64,000 nt of DNA from Mangifera indica (taxonomy: Eukaryota; Streptophyta; Magnoliopsida; Sapindales; Anacardiaceae): NCBI RefSeq assembly GCF_011075055.1, contig NW_025401110.1:186001-250000 (forward strand). Reading direction: 5' to 3'. Every line of letters begins with the position of its first letter. Position 1 is the first letter of the stretch. Positions 12,301-24,643 of this stretch are shown piece after piece. The notes under the pieces are model-generated. The model made no database searches and was not told the DNA's origin. It was given only the letters and a program-made list of their open reading frames with translations. The translations under genes and the position numbers were made by a program.

Positions 12301-13627
12301 GTTCAAGATCATCCAAAATGCTAACTTCAGCATATGAATCATATTTGTGGTGAAAAATAAAAAATTATGTCTAAGTTCTTTCAGGAGTTGCAGATAAAAA
12401 ATGAAGATGAAAATTGAGAACATAGTCAAATGACCACAAAAATGGCAATGGCAAGATTTAGCAGAAAGGAACACTGACAAATTTGCATTCCAGTGTACAA
12501 AAGAAAAATCAATAGACTGAATTTGCAGACGACCCACTCAAGATTTTAAAACAAGACATGGTTCAGCAACTTCTGCTCAGCTTATCCACTCTTATTTCCC
12601 TTCTTAAGCAATAAGGAATCCATCAACATAATGCAAATACCAATTTGCTAATCAATTAATACACTTCCAGGAGCCACTGTGCTTAAAGACCTTATATCAG
12701 TATCTCCATCCGCATTTCTTTCCTCCTGGCTTTTCCTCTTTGATGCAAAAATATATTCACCAAAAAACAACATCTCAGATTATTCCTCATTTTAATTCCC
12801 AAGGGCTTTCTTTGACTTCTGATCTGCTCAAGGATAGCCCTCATAGAAAACAAGCCATATACAATGTCAAACATTCTAGATTCCACATATCATATTCAGT
12901 TATACACCGGCTAAATTAAACATATGAATAATTGGTGTATTAGGATATTCTGACATTGTGAATCTCTATCTTCATTAACAGCATTGGTTGGCTTGGCTGG
13001 AAGCACACTCTATTGGGTGATTTCATTTCCCTTGTCAAAAACTAAGGCCATACTGCTGCACTCATATCAAACATAATACTGTTCTCCCTAAGCTAGAATT
13101 ATGAAACTCTGTCTCCCTCTTCATCCTCCCAATCGTCAAATTTAAGCAACCAAAGAAGTAAAACAGAAAAAGCTCCATCGTCACAGCTTAGCCTAAAACT
13201 CCATGCCATTCACCGAAGCTTTTATTAGTCTACTGTGAGCACTTAGCCTAATCACCTAAACACATTATATAGCTACCAACCATATCTTCCACACCATAGC
13301 ACAAAATCAAAGTAAAATTACTATACATCTAGGTCAGGCGTTATACTATGGTACTCCTTCAGAAATGAAGTTGTGTTAAAATTCCTATTTTATTGTCCAT
13401 TTGATGTCAAACGCTTCAAATATCGTGTTACACAAATATGAGAGCCATATTTTCATCTGGTCACCCCTTCCAGTTTCAAGTGACTATTAACAAATAAATA
13501 ATTAGAAAAAGAACAAGAATATTCTATGCACCTAATTTCGTAACTGTAACCAAGTAAGCATTTAATTCAAGGATACCTGCTCGATGTCTCTCTCAACAGG
13601 GCCGGTTCTGCTAAGATCCGAAGCCAT
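6329..13627 (-). CDS. PRAF: PRAF protein: PH, RCC1 repeats, FYVE zinc finger and BRX domain
   Basis: Nine coding exons on the minus strand: 13577-13627, 12212-12298, 11805-11894, 11322-11402, 10954-11148, 8745-10877, 7526-7672, 6546-6931 and 6329-6461. They sum to 3303 nt (1100 aa), all junctions GT-AG and in frame. Domain order: PH-like region (about residues 18-135), Ser-rich linker, seven-bladed RCC1 region (about 262-650, repeated GxxHT/WGxGxxGRLGHG text), FYVE finger (about 651-714, CxxC pairs and [10 protein letters not shown]), Ser/Pro-rich linker, coiled coil (about 865-940) and C-terminal BRX (about 1028-1085, ending near [16 protein letters not shown]). Start [17 protein letters not shown] is the family's typical N terminus. 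These plant proteins bind phosphoinositides and are thought to act as guanine-nucleotide exchange or scaffold proteins; that role is from family knowledge. Length and order are as expected for a full, intact gene. Confidence 0.95.
7682..8744 (-). other. Intron 6 of the PRAF gene
   Basis: About 1.07 kb between exon 6 (ends 8745, donor GTATAT) and exon 7 (acceptor CAG at 7675-7673). AT-rich with no ORF of note; I see no recognisable element in it. Confidence 0.8.
12299..13576 (-). other. Large first intron of the PRAF gene
   Basis: About 1.28 kb between the 17-codon first exon (donor GTATCC at 13576) and exon 2 (acceptor CAG at 12301-12299). Small frames at 12283-12537 and 12692-12886 are intronic and have no recognisable homology. 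Confidence 0.85.
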
Positions 13628-14200
13628 CCTCTCAGTCCTTGGCTTTGTACAAAAGCTTATCAAATCTCCCAATCTCTACAAACTAAACAATCTTAAACTC
13701 ATCCATTCTCACAATCAAACGCGTCCATCCACCAACTCCCTCACTCTCAAACTAAACCCTAGTTTCACAGCATCCTTCAACCACAATCTCAAATTTACTT
13801 CCACCATCACGATCACTCACTTCAATCTTAGCTCCTTCATTCAACTGCACTCACGTGAAAGTCCACGTGAAAGTCCAGAGACAAAAAACCGAAGCAAAAC
13901 AACGTTCATGAACAGCTAAAACAAGCAGTTGCGAAAACCAAGTCAAGAAAATCGAAAACCGAAAACCGAGAACCGATCGATAATTGAAGTGAAAAGGTGT
14001 TTGATTGGCGAGAAAGAGAGAGAAAATCTAAGAGAAATTTTAATTTGATGAAATGAAGATCTGATTAGAAGTTACAGAGGAGAGAGTAGAGAGAGAGTAA
14101 TTACAAATTTATTTAGCTAATTATTTATCAAAGAGAGAAAAATAGGAAAAAGCAAAAAAAAAAAAAAAAAAAAAGGAAGAAATGAATTGACTAAAAGGTT
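13628..14200 (-). promoter_or_regulatory. Probable 5' UTR and promoter region of the PRAF gene
   Basis: Upstream (minus strand) of the ATG at 13627. Read on the plus strand it is rich in GAGAGA words (about 14010-14100), that is CT-rich in the sense of the gene, as is common in plant leaders. A run of 21 A lies at 14154-14174. I cannot place the transcription start. Confidence 0.45.
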
Positions 14201-16811
14201 AAAAAGGACAATGCTGAAGAATATTTATATGTAATTTGACACTTGCCAGCTTTTATTTTTTGCCTTTGCTGGCTAGCTTGGGCTTGGCTGCTGTAAGAGG
14301 ATGCTACTTTGTTACTTTCTATTTTTCCGTTTCGGGCTGTTTGGTGACTGAGAAAATGATAAATAGTAAAAAGAAACTGTGCTGGGAAAGTAAGCAAATT
14401 GGAAATTTTAGGAGAAAAATTTCCAGTCTGAGTTGAAAGATAATGATACACGTGTCAGCGAGTTGTATGGCCCTGGATTAAATTTTTAGATAGAAAATTC
14501 AGTTAATTATTTTTTAAATTGTAAAATAAAAACAAGTAAATTTAGGGTTAATTGATTTATTGAAAATCCAGTTAGTAAATACAAAAAATGAAAAAAATGG
14601 CACAAAAATTATATGACTATTATACAATAAATAATAAAAAATATGTTTTAAAAAAGTCACAAAATTAAAATACAAAAAAAATACGAAACATATATATACG
14701 GATTTAATACAGCACACCGTCAATAATATATATTTAAAATACAACAATATCAATAATAATTTTAACAAATTTCATGAATATTTTGATTAACAATTTAAAT
14801 GTAAATTATGTAATTAATTATTAAACTTAATATAATATAATATGTAATCAAGATTCAGTTATTACAAAAAATTATCGAAAGAGGTCAGAGTTTTAAATGA
14901 CAAAAAATTAAGTTTTTATTTTATATAATTATGATATTATGACAATTAATTGAAATATAAAAGATATTTTTGTATTTTAAAACTTCGTAAAAAATGTAAA
15001 ACATAAAAAAAAAGTGAAAATATCTGTTTAATATGTTTTGGATTTAAAAATTCGGAATAACATATTTAAAACGTGAATGAAATGTAATAAAAGGGAAAAG
15101 AAAATGGTATTATTGGGAAAAGAAAAAAAAAGAAAATCTAAATGAGAAAATAAAAGGAAATACTGAATGGAGGGACAAAAGAAAGAAATAAGGTATGATG
15201 AAAAGGGAAAGCATGTGCAAAGTGGGATGAAGACTTGAAATTCCACAGCCATTCATAATGGCCAGGCCTCTTTCCAACTCTGTTGAATTGATATCAAAAA
15301 GTACTTTGTTCTTTTTAATTATCAAATTCTAACAAGTCTAAAATACTCCTAATGTTGTTTTATATAAATTCCGTTGATAAAATTATTAAAAAAAATAAAT
15401 AAATGGGTGTTAATTTTAAATTCTATAAAAAATAAAATTAAATATGTTATTTATAGGAAAATAAAAATTAGCATGAAAAGGGTGTATTAAATGAATTGAT
15501 TGGGACTTATGCTTACATAACACAAATGATGGTGCACTTTTTGGGAAAAGAGAGAGAGAATGTAGGCATAGCCTATGACATAGCAGAGGGTCAAGCTGCT
15601 TTAAGATAATTTTAAAAATTGTAAAAATATATAATTTTACAAGTCGATCCACTAAGAAACCACAAATGCATGATCACGAAGTGTTGGATCGTGCTACGAG
15701 CCTTGATATATTAGTAGATCAATTCAAACACCTAACCCTTAGACATAATGAATTATATCGAAGCTGACTTGATACAACTCACTATCATATCTACCATAGC
15801 CAATGTCATACATGTGTCGAAGTCTTGGTCCCTACTTTATAATCCATAAAATTCTTCGACACAGCACACTGCTATGTCTACTGTAGCCAGTGCCATGCAC
15901 AACACAACTGTGGAAGTTTTGGTCCCTACTTTCTAATCCATGAAGTGATGGTGCTTATCAACAAGGCCCAACAAATCATCCAATACCTACCACAAAACTT
16001 CTTTCTTTTTCCATCTCCCACATCCAAAAACCTAAAGAAACATCAATTCTCAATAATGTAGACTGCTTATTCAGTAAGAGAGGAAACTCAAGCTTTCTTT
16101 TCTCAAACTCATCCACTCATTCATTCCTGCCTTTTCACTTTTTAGGTGCTTTGAATGTTTGCTCAATAGCTAAACAAATCAACCCATTCAAACAGAAAAA
16201 AGAAAATCTATTTGTTTTGATATGTAAGGCTTGAAGGTTTTTTATAATGCAAACTAAAGACCTATATAAAACAGCAATTATATAAATACTTTTGACTCAT
16301 AATAGTGCAATTCTTAACAGAGGAATTTTTGTTATTCCAGAAACCTCAAAAGATTTTTGACCAATTAACAGTTTTATAAAGCCAGGCTTTGGTCCACACC
16401 AGAAAAGTATCCACACTAAAGTCCACTAATACATGAAATTAGGACATGAATTCACAAAAAGCTAGAGCTCAACTATTAACTCAAAAGTGCTATGTATTTA
16501 ATACATCTACAACTAGTAGATTCAACTGATACCATCAAAATTCATTTCAAAAGTTTACTCTATAGGGAGGGGGAAAAAGGCTTTACACATATATAAACAC
16601 CGGAGCATTACATAGACAACACTAAGGTGACAAAAAATTAAGTTCAATCCAGATTGTGATCTTAACTAGTAGATCTTACCATGTTAGAATGTTAGCATAT
16701 TGACAAATTCAACTGTACAACCCCATCAAGTCACACACGAGCATATAAGTCTCCTGCATGTGATACTGAGAAACTCTCAAACATTTGAACCATCCATTAA
16801 ATGGAAAATCT
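14201..16811. other. Intergenic region between PRAF and homeodomain genes
   Basis: No gene supported. AT-rich, with a roughly 87-bp tandem duplication at 15774-15942. Open frames at 14514-14768 and 15028-15325 are low-complexity Phe/Leu/Ser-rich products of AT-rich DNA. The right-hand 200-300 bp must hold the 3' UTR of the minus-strand homeodomain gene. Confidence 0.65.
15774..15942. repeat. Two-unit tandem duplication
   Basis: Unit 1 (from 15774: ACAACTCACTATCATATC) and unit 2 (from 15861: ACAGCACACTGCTATGTC) share CTACxxTAGCCAxTGxCATxCA and then TTGGTCCCTACTTTxTAATCCAT. The period is about 87 bp. It is noncoding in both units. Confidence 0.75.
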
Positions 16812-19800
16812 TCACTCCATAGAAGAACTAGTTTCTGCAGTCTCATCCTCACTGAAGCTAGATGGCATATCAGCAGCAAACCTACATTAAACATAATGGA
16901 GTCAAAAAGATGGCTGTAATATCCAGTAAAAAATTTAGAAAGAAATAAAACAACAAGAGATGGATAGCTTTCAATGTACACAGGAGAGGAATATGATCTG
17001 AAATTGTTTATCCTCAAACTTCCAATGCAGCCAAAAAAATTCCAGAAATTAAGATCTGAAATAACAGTATCTTATTGTTTTTTGGGAGGTCAAATTTCAG
17101 GGAGCTAGAAGTTTTTTTTTTTTTTTCGGTTAATTTTCAGGGAACTAAAAGTTGCCAACCACTGGTAATCTCATTATGCCAATGCATTAATAATTTGGAA
17201 ACTCAACGGGAATAAATTATCAGTGAAATGAAAAATAGTTTCACATTTGCACAATAAATACACAACCCAGTGTGAGGACGCATAAATGTGCAAAGATACA
17301 AGCATGTTGCATAAAAGCACAAAAAGATTACAACCAAATGCAGAAACTTATGCGAACCCTTTAATCTGATTTCTCCATCTCGGGATTTCACCATACAATG
17401 ATTTGACCAGATTATCTTGCCGAGGAAGACCAACTTTTTGTCGTTTTGCAACCTTCAATGTCAAGTTCAACATGGAAAAGAGTCAAAAGAAAGGCAGAAA
17501 ACTGGTTACATACAAATAATTATGTATGCACCTAACATGTCAATCACAGCCAAAACTCACTTTCATTTCAGTTTTCAGATGCTTCTTTAATCTTACCGGG
17601 TCATGATTCTCTTTTATCACCTTCTTCTCCCTGAAAAGTTTCTCCACCTACAAAAACATAATTATAAGTCAATTTCAAGCCAAATACGGTCAACAGGAGA
17701 CATTGAATAAGTGAAAATATAAGTAGAAGATATAAAATAATAACAAGACCTTTGCTATCCTTTTAGATGTGATTCTCTCTGCTGCATCAAGAAAATTACT
17801 GCTCCCCAGCGTCATATTTGAAGGCTTAGATAAGTAATCACTGTTTTGGACAATCTTAGGGTTTATGTTATTGTAGTCATGAAACAAAGGCTTCATTTGT
17901 TCATTAGTGATTCTAACACCACGGCAATGATGATCTCTCAAAACAGAATTCCCTACAGCATCATACTTGCTACTCAATTTATAACCCTGGTTGGCATTGT
18001 ATATAGGGGTTTCTCCAGCAGAATCTTCATATACATCCATCTTAGAATTCGGTCCAGGAGAGAAATTAGAATAACATAGATGAGAAGACTTTTGTTTTGA
18101 TTGACGGTAAGATTTCATGCCGTGACAATCAGATCCATGCAGTGTATTAAGGCTTTCCGAGCCAATATAAGAATCCTCAATCTCCATCTTGGAGTTGGAA
18201 CCACGCACTTCATATCTCTAAAACAGAACAAAGCAAAAGAAAACCATAAGAAAACTTAATTGTTTATGCTTATCCTGTTCCACTTTCAGAAATCTGATTA
18301 TTACTGATGTATAACAGCTTCAACAAAGATGAAGTGCAAGTCTGATCAGCTTTAGAGAAATGTAATTCTACAACCGTGGTCATAATTGGTGGTATTCTTT
18401 CATTTCAATCTAATAAACAACATTTCAATGACTTTATCATATCAATTGTTACCTTAAAAGGTTTTGAATCTCACATAGGACGCAATTTTTCTATATATGC
18501 AATAGTTTTTTTTTTTCAGGTTACTTGGTAATCTGTTGCTCTACTCCGGTTGTATTGCCCCTTTTTACCCTTTTCAGGAAGTGTATAGTTTGGATGCCTA
18601 GTATCATGAAGTGGAAGGGATGATAATGGCAAGCGAAGGAAGAGGTGAACTGGTGGGCGGTGATAGCAACAACCATATCAATGATGCTACTATTCCAGCC
18701 CCCTGTTGTGTGGCATAAATGTGTCTGTGCTAAGGAGCTCAATGCTCCAGAAATATAGTACCTAAAGAGCAGATATGTCCAACTGGAAAAATCTACTAAT
18801 TATTAATAAAAATTAAATTTAATTATCGAATATATATAAACATCTTAGTTAAAATTCATTGGTATATGCAAAGATTTTTAATGTTTGTACTGCACAGCAT
18901 AGTTGCCAAACTTGCCCTAAGACAGACAGTTTGAGATGCAGAAATATAAGAATGTGTCAGAAAGTCCACTTACAGTGCCAAGATCACTTCGCTTTTCAAC
19001 TCCAGGTACATCCAAAGAATGGGGCCATGAGGATTCCTCAACATGGGATGGCTCTGCAGTATTTAACAGAAAAGACATGCACATATTCTGTCACATAAAG
19101 ATTCCAAAACATAATAAATAATACTGATTAACAACAACGTTAAACTAATTAGCAGGTTCATGTAAAACAAATCAAGCTAACAAAAGAAGCCACTGATGCA
19201 ATAAATAATAAATGGCCTGATCTCGTGATTAAATCTCATTTGGTTCCATTCTATCAGAACTAATTTGGTAGTTTATTCAAGTCTGCTTTTAGGTCATTTT
19301 TAACAGGTTTTACATTGAGGATATATATTCTTCCACTCGTTAACTGATATGGGTTGGATTCAATCATGGTTACTAAAGGAGCAATTACAATTAGGGATTT
19401 AGGAAACATGGGGCTCAAATGGTTGTAAGGTTTAACATGGCAGAATTTTATTACAGCTCTACCAGCAGAGATGACGGAGAATTTGATAGCTCATCACAAA
19501 CAGAGCCTATATGAATAGGTAGTACCAAACAAGATAAACACCATGAAAACTCCAAATCACACGAAGTCCTTCAGAAAAAATGACCCAAACAGCATTAGAG
19601 TTTTACAACAAAGCAAACAAAAGTAAAAAGAGAATGGACCTACAGTCATTCATGAGGCATGAGCTAAAGTTATATGTATTAAATTAACACCTCTGTCATT
19701 AAGTGCTTCGTAAGAATGTTTGCGAGGCTGATTTTGTTAGTGTCATTCCAACTGTCCTGGATCTTTTGTTTTGGTAAGAAAGTTTTTTTCCCAAGGAAAT

Positions 19801-22800
19801 GCTGTATATCGACTGCAATCTGGGTTGTTTGAAATGAAAGAAATATAAGCATCTTTGAAGAAGCTGAGTATGAGGATGTGGAGCTTCTATAGGAGGGCAT
19901 TCATACTTCTTTAAGGGCTTCAGTTACAAAGCAATTTGATAAGATATTTTTTCTACATTCAAAAGGGGTTGGGCTGCCGTTGTTTCTTAATTTAATAAAA
20001 TCCTGATTCTCGCTTTTTCTCTTTTAATTTACGGACTTGTACTGCAACTCTTTGTGAAATAATACTTCTTTAAATACGTTTTTTGTGTCTTTTAAAAATA
20101 TAGAGACAGAAAGAGAGAGAGAGAATAAGAGCTAAAGGATTCAGCAAAAATAAAGCAACAACTTGAAATGGTAGCTGCAAACAAAGCCAAAAAAGGAAAT
20201 CAAGTCACATACTTAAGAGTTAGAGTTCAAATGGAGCTCATATTACAATCAACTTCAAATTTTTTTTTTTTCATTTTTTAACTTTCTGCACATGCAGGTA
20301 ATTTGTTTTTACCAACCCAGAAAGCATAAATGCCTAATACTGTAAACAATTAATTTCGGAAAGCTTATAATCAGAGTTTACAGCTTGAATTTAAATAAAG
20401 TGAGTCAATTCAGAGGAATTTTGGCTGCATATATTAAAATGTAAATATTAAACCTCTATAAAAGACAACTTTCTTGGTTGTCATAAAACTTTGAGACTAA
20501 CCTTAGTAGAGTTTTTTTTCATAAAACACATGTTAAAAATTATTCCTTGTTAGATGCACACGTTATTCAAACACCAACATGTTTATTTTATAAACAAACA
20601 ATGGACAAGCAATGACATCATTATAAATGAAGATTCACACACTTCCACAACACAACTTCCTCAGAAATTATTATTTCCTGTTAACTTAAAACAATTTTGG
20701 CACTTTGTTCAATTCGGCTAGTGATGGTTACATTCATTTGATCATCAAATGCCAAAGAACAGAAGAACCAGTTAATTATTTCCTTCTAAATTGAGAAACT
20801 ACAAAAAGAAAATTGGTGGAAAAAACTAGAAATAGTTGACAATGAAAGGTGCACAAAAGTTTAAATGACAATTTAAAGAATTCCTTGTAATGGGGCCAAT
20901 AGAAAATTATTAGTATCAGACATAAATATAAGTAAAGACAACTTACCATTGACTGGTTCATTACTTGGGGATTCAAATGCACCAGGAGGAAGTGGATCAA
21001 ATTCAATACCAAGTAATGGACCATCCTCTCGATATTGCCTCCCCAGTTGAATCTTAACAGCAGTAATAGCAGCATTTTCAGTTTCACCCCTCACTTTCAA
21101 ATATCCTGATGGCTTATATTCCTTACTTCTAGTGGCTTTGCAATTTATGGGGGTAATAGCTCCATTTTGTCTATTGTATCTAGATGCTTCCATAGTATAC
21201 AGATCATCAATTCGAGAATAAATCCTATCTTGCAAGAATGAGCTGCTTTCTGAAGAAGTATCATCCCTTTCCATCCCACTAATATGTCCTGTATACTGAC
21301 TCCTATAATCATATACAAGATCTGAAGAGGGAGCATCTTGGCCACTGAGCCTGCGACTCTCAACCTCCCTAGGATCAATAGTTCTAATATCCCCTTGTTT
21401 GGTGCTGCCACAAGAATCTTGCCAGAGTCCACTCCCACGATCCTGAATAATAACACTGGAACGATCTTGTCGTCCACTAGCTAATCCTTCATCAATTTTT
21501 TTGTCTTTTAACCGCCTGTGGCAAAACCATCCAGATATTTGCTTTTCTGTCAAGCCTATCTGCTCTGAAAGTTGCATTTTCATTTCTTCTGAGGGGTATT
21601 TGTGCTCTGGGAAAAAACCAATAGAACATTTATTCATATTTCTTTTCAAACCATAACTGAATCAGTTTAGTAAAACATCAAAATGAGACATGACACACAA
21701 AACTTCAATACCATTATAGAAGTTCTCCAAAGCCATAACCTGAGCTTGAGTCTTGAACCGCCTTTTCACATTCTTCTCCAGAGATACTTTACTTTCTTCA
21801 AAATGCATTTCACTTGAATCTAGAATAGATAAAAATAAAACAATTACATTAGAGGTAAACAAAAGATTAATACTAAGGGCTTGGTAACATAAAAATTAAT
21901 TTATATATATATATATTGGCAGCTAGACTCCTTTTCCAATCAAAAGGGCATATGGTTTCTACTTAACATTTTACTCCTTTCCATCACATTTCTCTCCAAC
22001 AAAATGGAGCAAAAAGCTAATACCAACAATAAACGCCAGTTAATGGTTGCAAGAGAGAAACCCATAATCAAATTTCTTTCAAATTAAAAGGAAAACTTGA
22101 GCTTCCTACTATACTATAATGAAAATCAGCACCAGTTACAAGACGTAAACCTTCAGATAACCAAAAACAAACCTCATATGTCATAGAAAGTTCACTGACT
22201 CCTCTCTTCCTCTCCTAAAGTACCCCTTCTGTCATGAAAAATAATTACTATCATTGGATGCTGAATGCTTTATACTTCATGTTTCTTCTCCAAATAGAAG
22301 CCTTAAGAAGTTCACATTGCATTGCATCATACATCAAAGTAACCCCGATCGTCAAACATCATCCATATCCATCTCAAAATGAATGGATCAAACCATTTGG
22401 CACAGCCACTACAGAGTGACTTACAAATCAATGGTAGTTACGTAAACAGACAAATCAAATGGGATCATCATAACTCTAATCAATAGACACTCCTTTCAAT
22501 CCAGACTATAAAAAAAAAGGTTAAACAAAGAAATATTAACATACAAAAGTATGCACAAGTATAAAACATCCCCATTACATAAGAAGATTCTCGAAACAGA
22601 AAGGAAACACCTCATTTAAATTTCAATACAACTAACAAACTGGCATCATAATTCAGCATCCAAACTAAATTCTTCTAAAATAATAATAAATATCCTATAA
22701 TGCATGCTATAATAAAACAAAACCCACATAGCAAAAACATAAACAAAACTTTTCAACAAAACAAATCCTACATAAACGCAATAAAATTTATTTAAAAAAA

Positions 22801-22865
22801 AAATTGCCCAAAGCGGAAAAAGGATTCGAGATTAAGAACAGAACATAAAAACATTCACCTTCCAT
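16812..22865 (-). CDS. Divergent homeodomain protein (homeodomain-like superfamily)
   Basis: Eight coding exons on the minus strand: 22859-22865, 21712-21819, 20947-21606, 18974-19053, 17750-18217, 17561-17647, 17358-17452 and 16812-16881. They sum to 1575 nt (524 aa). The first exon carries only ATG GAA G, completed to MEDSSEMHFEES. The homeodomain lies at about residues 19-77 (NVKRRFKTQAQVMALENFYN then EHKYPSEEMKMQLSEQIGLT), with recognition helix QISGWFCHRRLKDKK, a variant of the WFxNRR signature. The remainder is hydrophilic; a conserved stretch LLGIEFDPLPPGAFESP ends exon 3, and the basic segment VAKRQKVGLPRQ lies in exon 7. I recall an Arabidopsis homeodomain-like protein of about 500 aa with this layout. 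It is probably a nuclear DNA-binding regulator; its targets are unknown. The last intron has a poor donor: unspliced, the protein would stop at TAA 17350-17348, just after the same KGFA residues. Confidence 0.85.
19054..20946 (-). other. Large intron of the homeodomain gene
   Basis: About 1.9 kb between exon 3 (donor GTAAGT at 20946) and exon 4 (acceptor CAG at 19056-19054). A possible decayed Ty1/copia fragment lies at 19679-19900. Confidence 0.8.
19679..19900 (-). pseudogene. Possible Ty1/copia polyprotein remnant in intron
   Basis: A 73-residue open frame contains AVDIQHFL and, about 25 residues on, NKISLANILTKHL. This resembles the C-terminal end of plant copia RNase H regions (HIDIRYHFL... 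then a T.xQLADILTKPL-like block), with spacing roughly as in the family. No other copia motif is present. The call is weak and rests on my reading of one short motif. Confidence 0.3.
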
Positions 22866-24643
22866 GGCTGGCGAAATTGTCAGAAGCCGAATCTACAAAT
22901 TTGTTCGTTTGATTGGTTCAAAACAGGAAACAAATTAAACCCAAACTCAATTGCATAAACCTGAAGAGATGAAATTGAAGAGAGAGAGACGGAGAGAAGT
23001 TATTTGTTTCTTCTTCTGGCTTTGATTTCATTTGCTTTCTTTTCACATTGAATTATTTATCAGTTGGGTATTGGTTTTTTTGGTTAATTAAATGTGAAAT
23101 TAGGCTCGTTCCTTCCTGTTCATTATCCTGTTAATTAATTAATGAACTTTTGTCAGAAAGAACAGAAGAGAACAACGCAAGGAAGGCACAATGAACAGAC
23201 GAATTATTTTCAACCCTGAACTTTGGTCCAAAAATTTGTCTCCTCCAAATTTCGGAAAGTAATGAAGACACCCCCAGATGCAGATAGAGGTGTTGTCATT
23301 GCAAGGGTGGAAAGAATATAATGGTCAACGGTTTTGACCAAAAGGATGAGTATTTTTATACTTTCTGGTGTTTGTTCAAAACAGCTAGCCATTAAAAAAA
23401 TAAATAAACCTCAGAAAATTCTTTATTTAATTTAAAATTTTGTGTGTATTTTTAGCTTTTAAGGCAGAAAATGTAATTTGGTATGATGGGGAGGAAGAGG
23501 AAAGTAAATGTATAACAATATGATGATGAACGCAGGCAAGCCTTGTCAGGGCCTGGTCCACTGCTCTCAATCTTGAAAATTACCCAATTATGACGCGTGC
23601 TCAGAGAGTTAAATATTACATCATATTATCTATTAAATATTTAATTTTATATAACATATTTTAAATATTATATAATAAATATATTATTATTTTAAAAAAT
23701 ATTACAAACACTTATAAAAATTTTATATATGTTATGTTATATAATTTTTAAAAAATAAAATAATCATATGATAAATAAATTATCATTTTAAAAAATATTA
23801 TAAACATTTATAAAAATTTAAAATTTTTTATAAACATCTCTATTATATCACAATTTTCTTTAAAAATATATCAATTTATATTGATAATAAGAATCATATT
23901 ATATAATACATCTATTGTATTATATTAATTATGATACATCTCATAAAATATATCATTTTTTATCTATATTATATTATATTATATTATATATATATTTTTA
24001 TATCGTTAAATATTAATAACTATAAACTAACATTTAGAAATTAGTAATCGAATCTAGTATCATATATCACAAACCTCATATATCACATATTATATTAAAT
24101 CATAAGATAATATTTTAAAAAATAATAATAATAAAATAACAAATAATTCTAAATATTACACTATCATCTTGAAAATATAACAAATATCTTTTAAAATTTT
24201 AAAAATTTATCAAACACACCCCTCTAATGTTATTAATTTCCAAAAAAAAAAATTATCAGTACATATCAAAAATAAACACCATATCATCATGTCATATAAT
24301 ATACTTATCGTATCGTATTAATTAAATACACTTGAAAGTATATTTCATATCCAAGAAAGCTGGAGGTGTAATTTAAAAGAAGAATTTTTTCTGAAATTTA
24401 ATGCAGAGAAAATTTCTTCCTTAACAAGGCAAAACACAGTCGTAGAAAAAGAATGAGAAAGAAATTCAATATGGCATGTCTAAAATGGGTCTAGCAACCT
24501 AGATATAAAGGGCTGAAATATTATTTCTTGCTGAATTCCAAAATCCGTTACAATGTTGCTGTTGCATAAGTTAGCTTTGAAAGGTTTTCAGTTCCTCAAA
24601 AGGGCGACTACAGTATTTCTCACTAAACTGGTTTGTGTTCACT
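22866..24643. other. Promoter of the homeodomain gene and intergenic region to SPP
   Basis: 22866-23050 is the probable leader of the homeodomain gene (minus strand), with a GAGAGAGAGACGGAGAG tract near 22980. 23608-24010 is a family D repeat. 24010-24340 holds more AT-rich repeat text of the same type. The stretch just right of 24340 probably includes the 3' UTR of the SPP gene. No further gene seen. Confidence 0.6.
23608..24010. repeat. Family D AT-rich repeat, copy 2
   Basis: Contains AAAAAATATTACAAACACTTATAAAAATTT (given here only in outline), ATATATCAATTTATATTGATAATA and ATACATCTATTGTATTATAT words in the same order as copy 1 at 1523-1905. No terminal inverted repeat or target duplication found. 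Confidence 0.5.
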
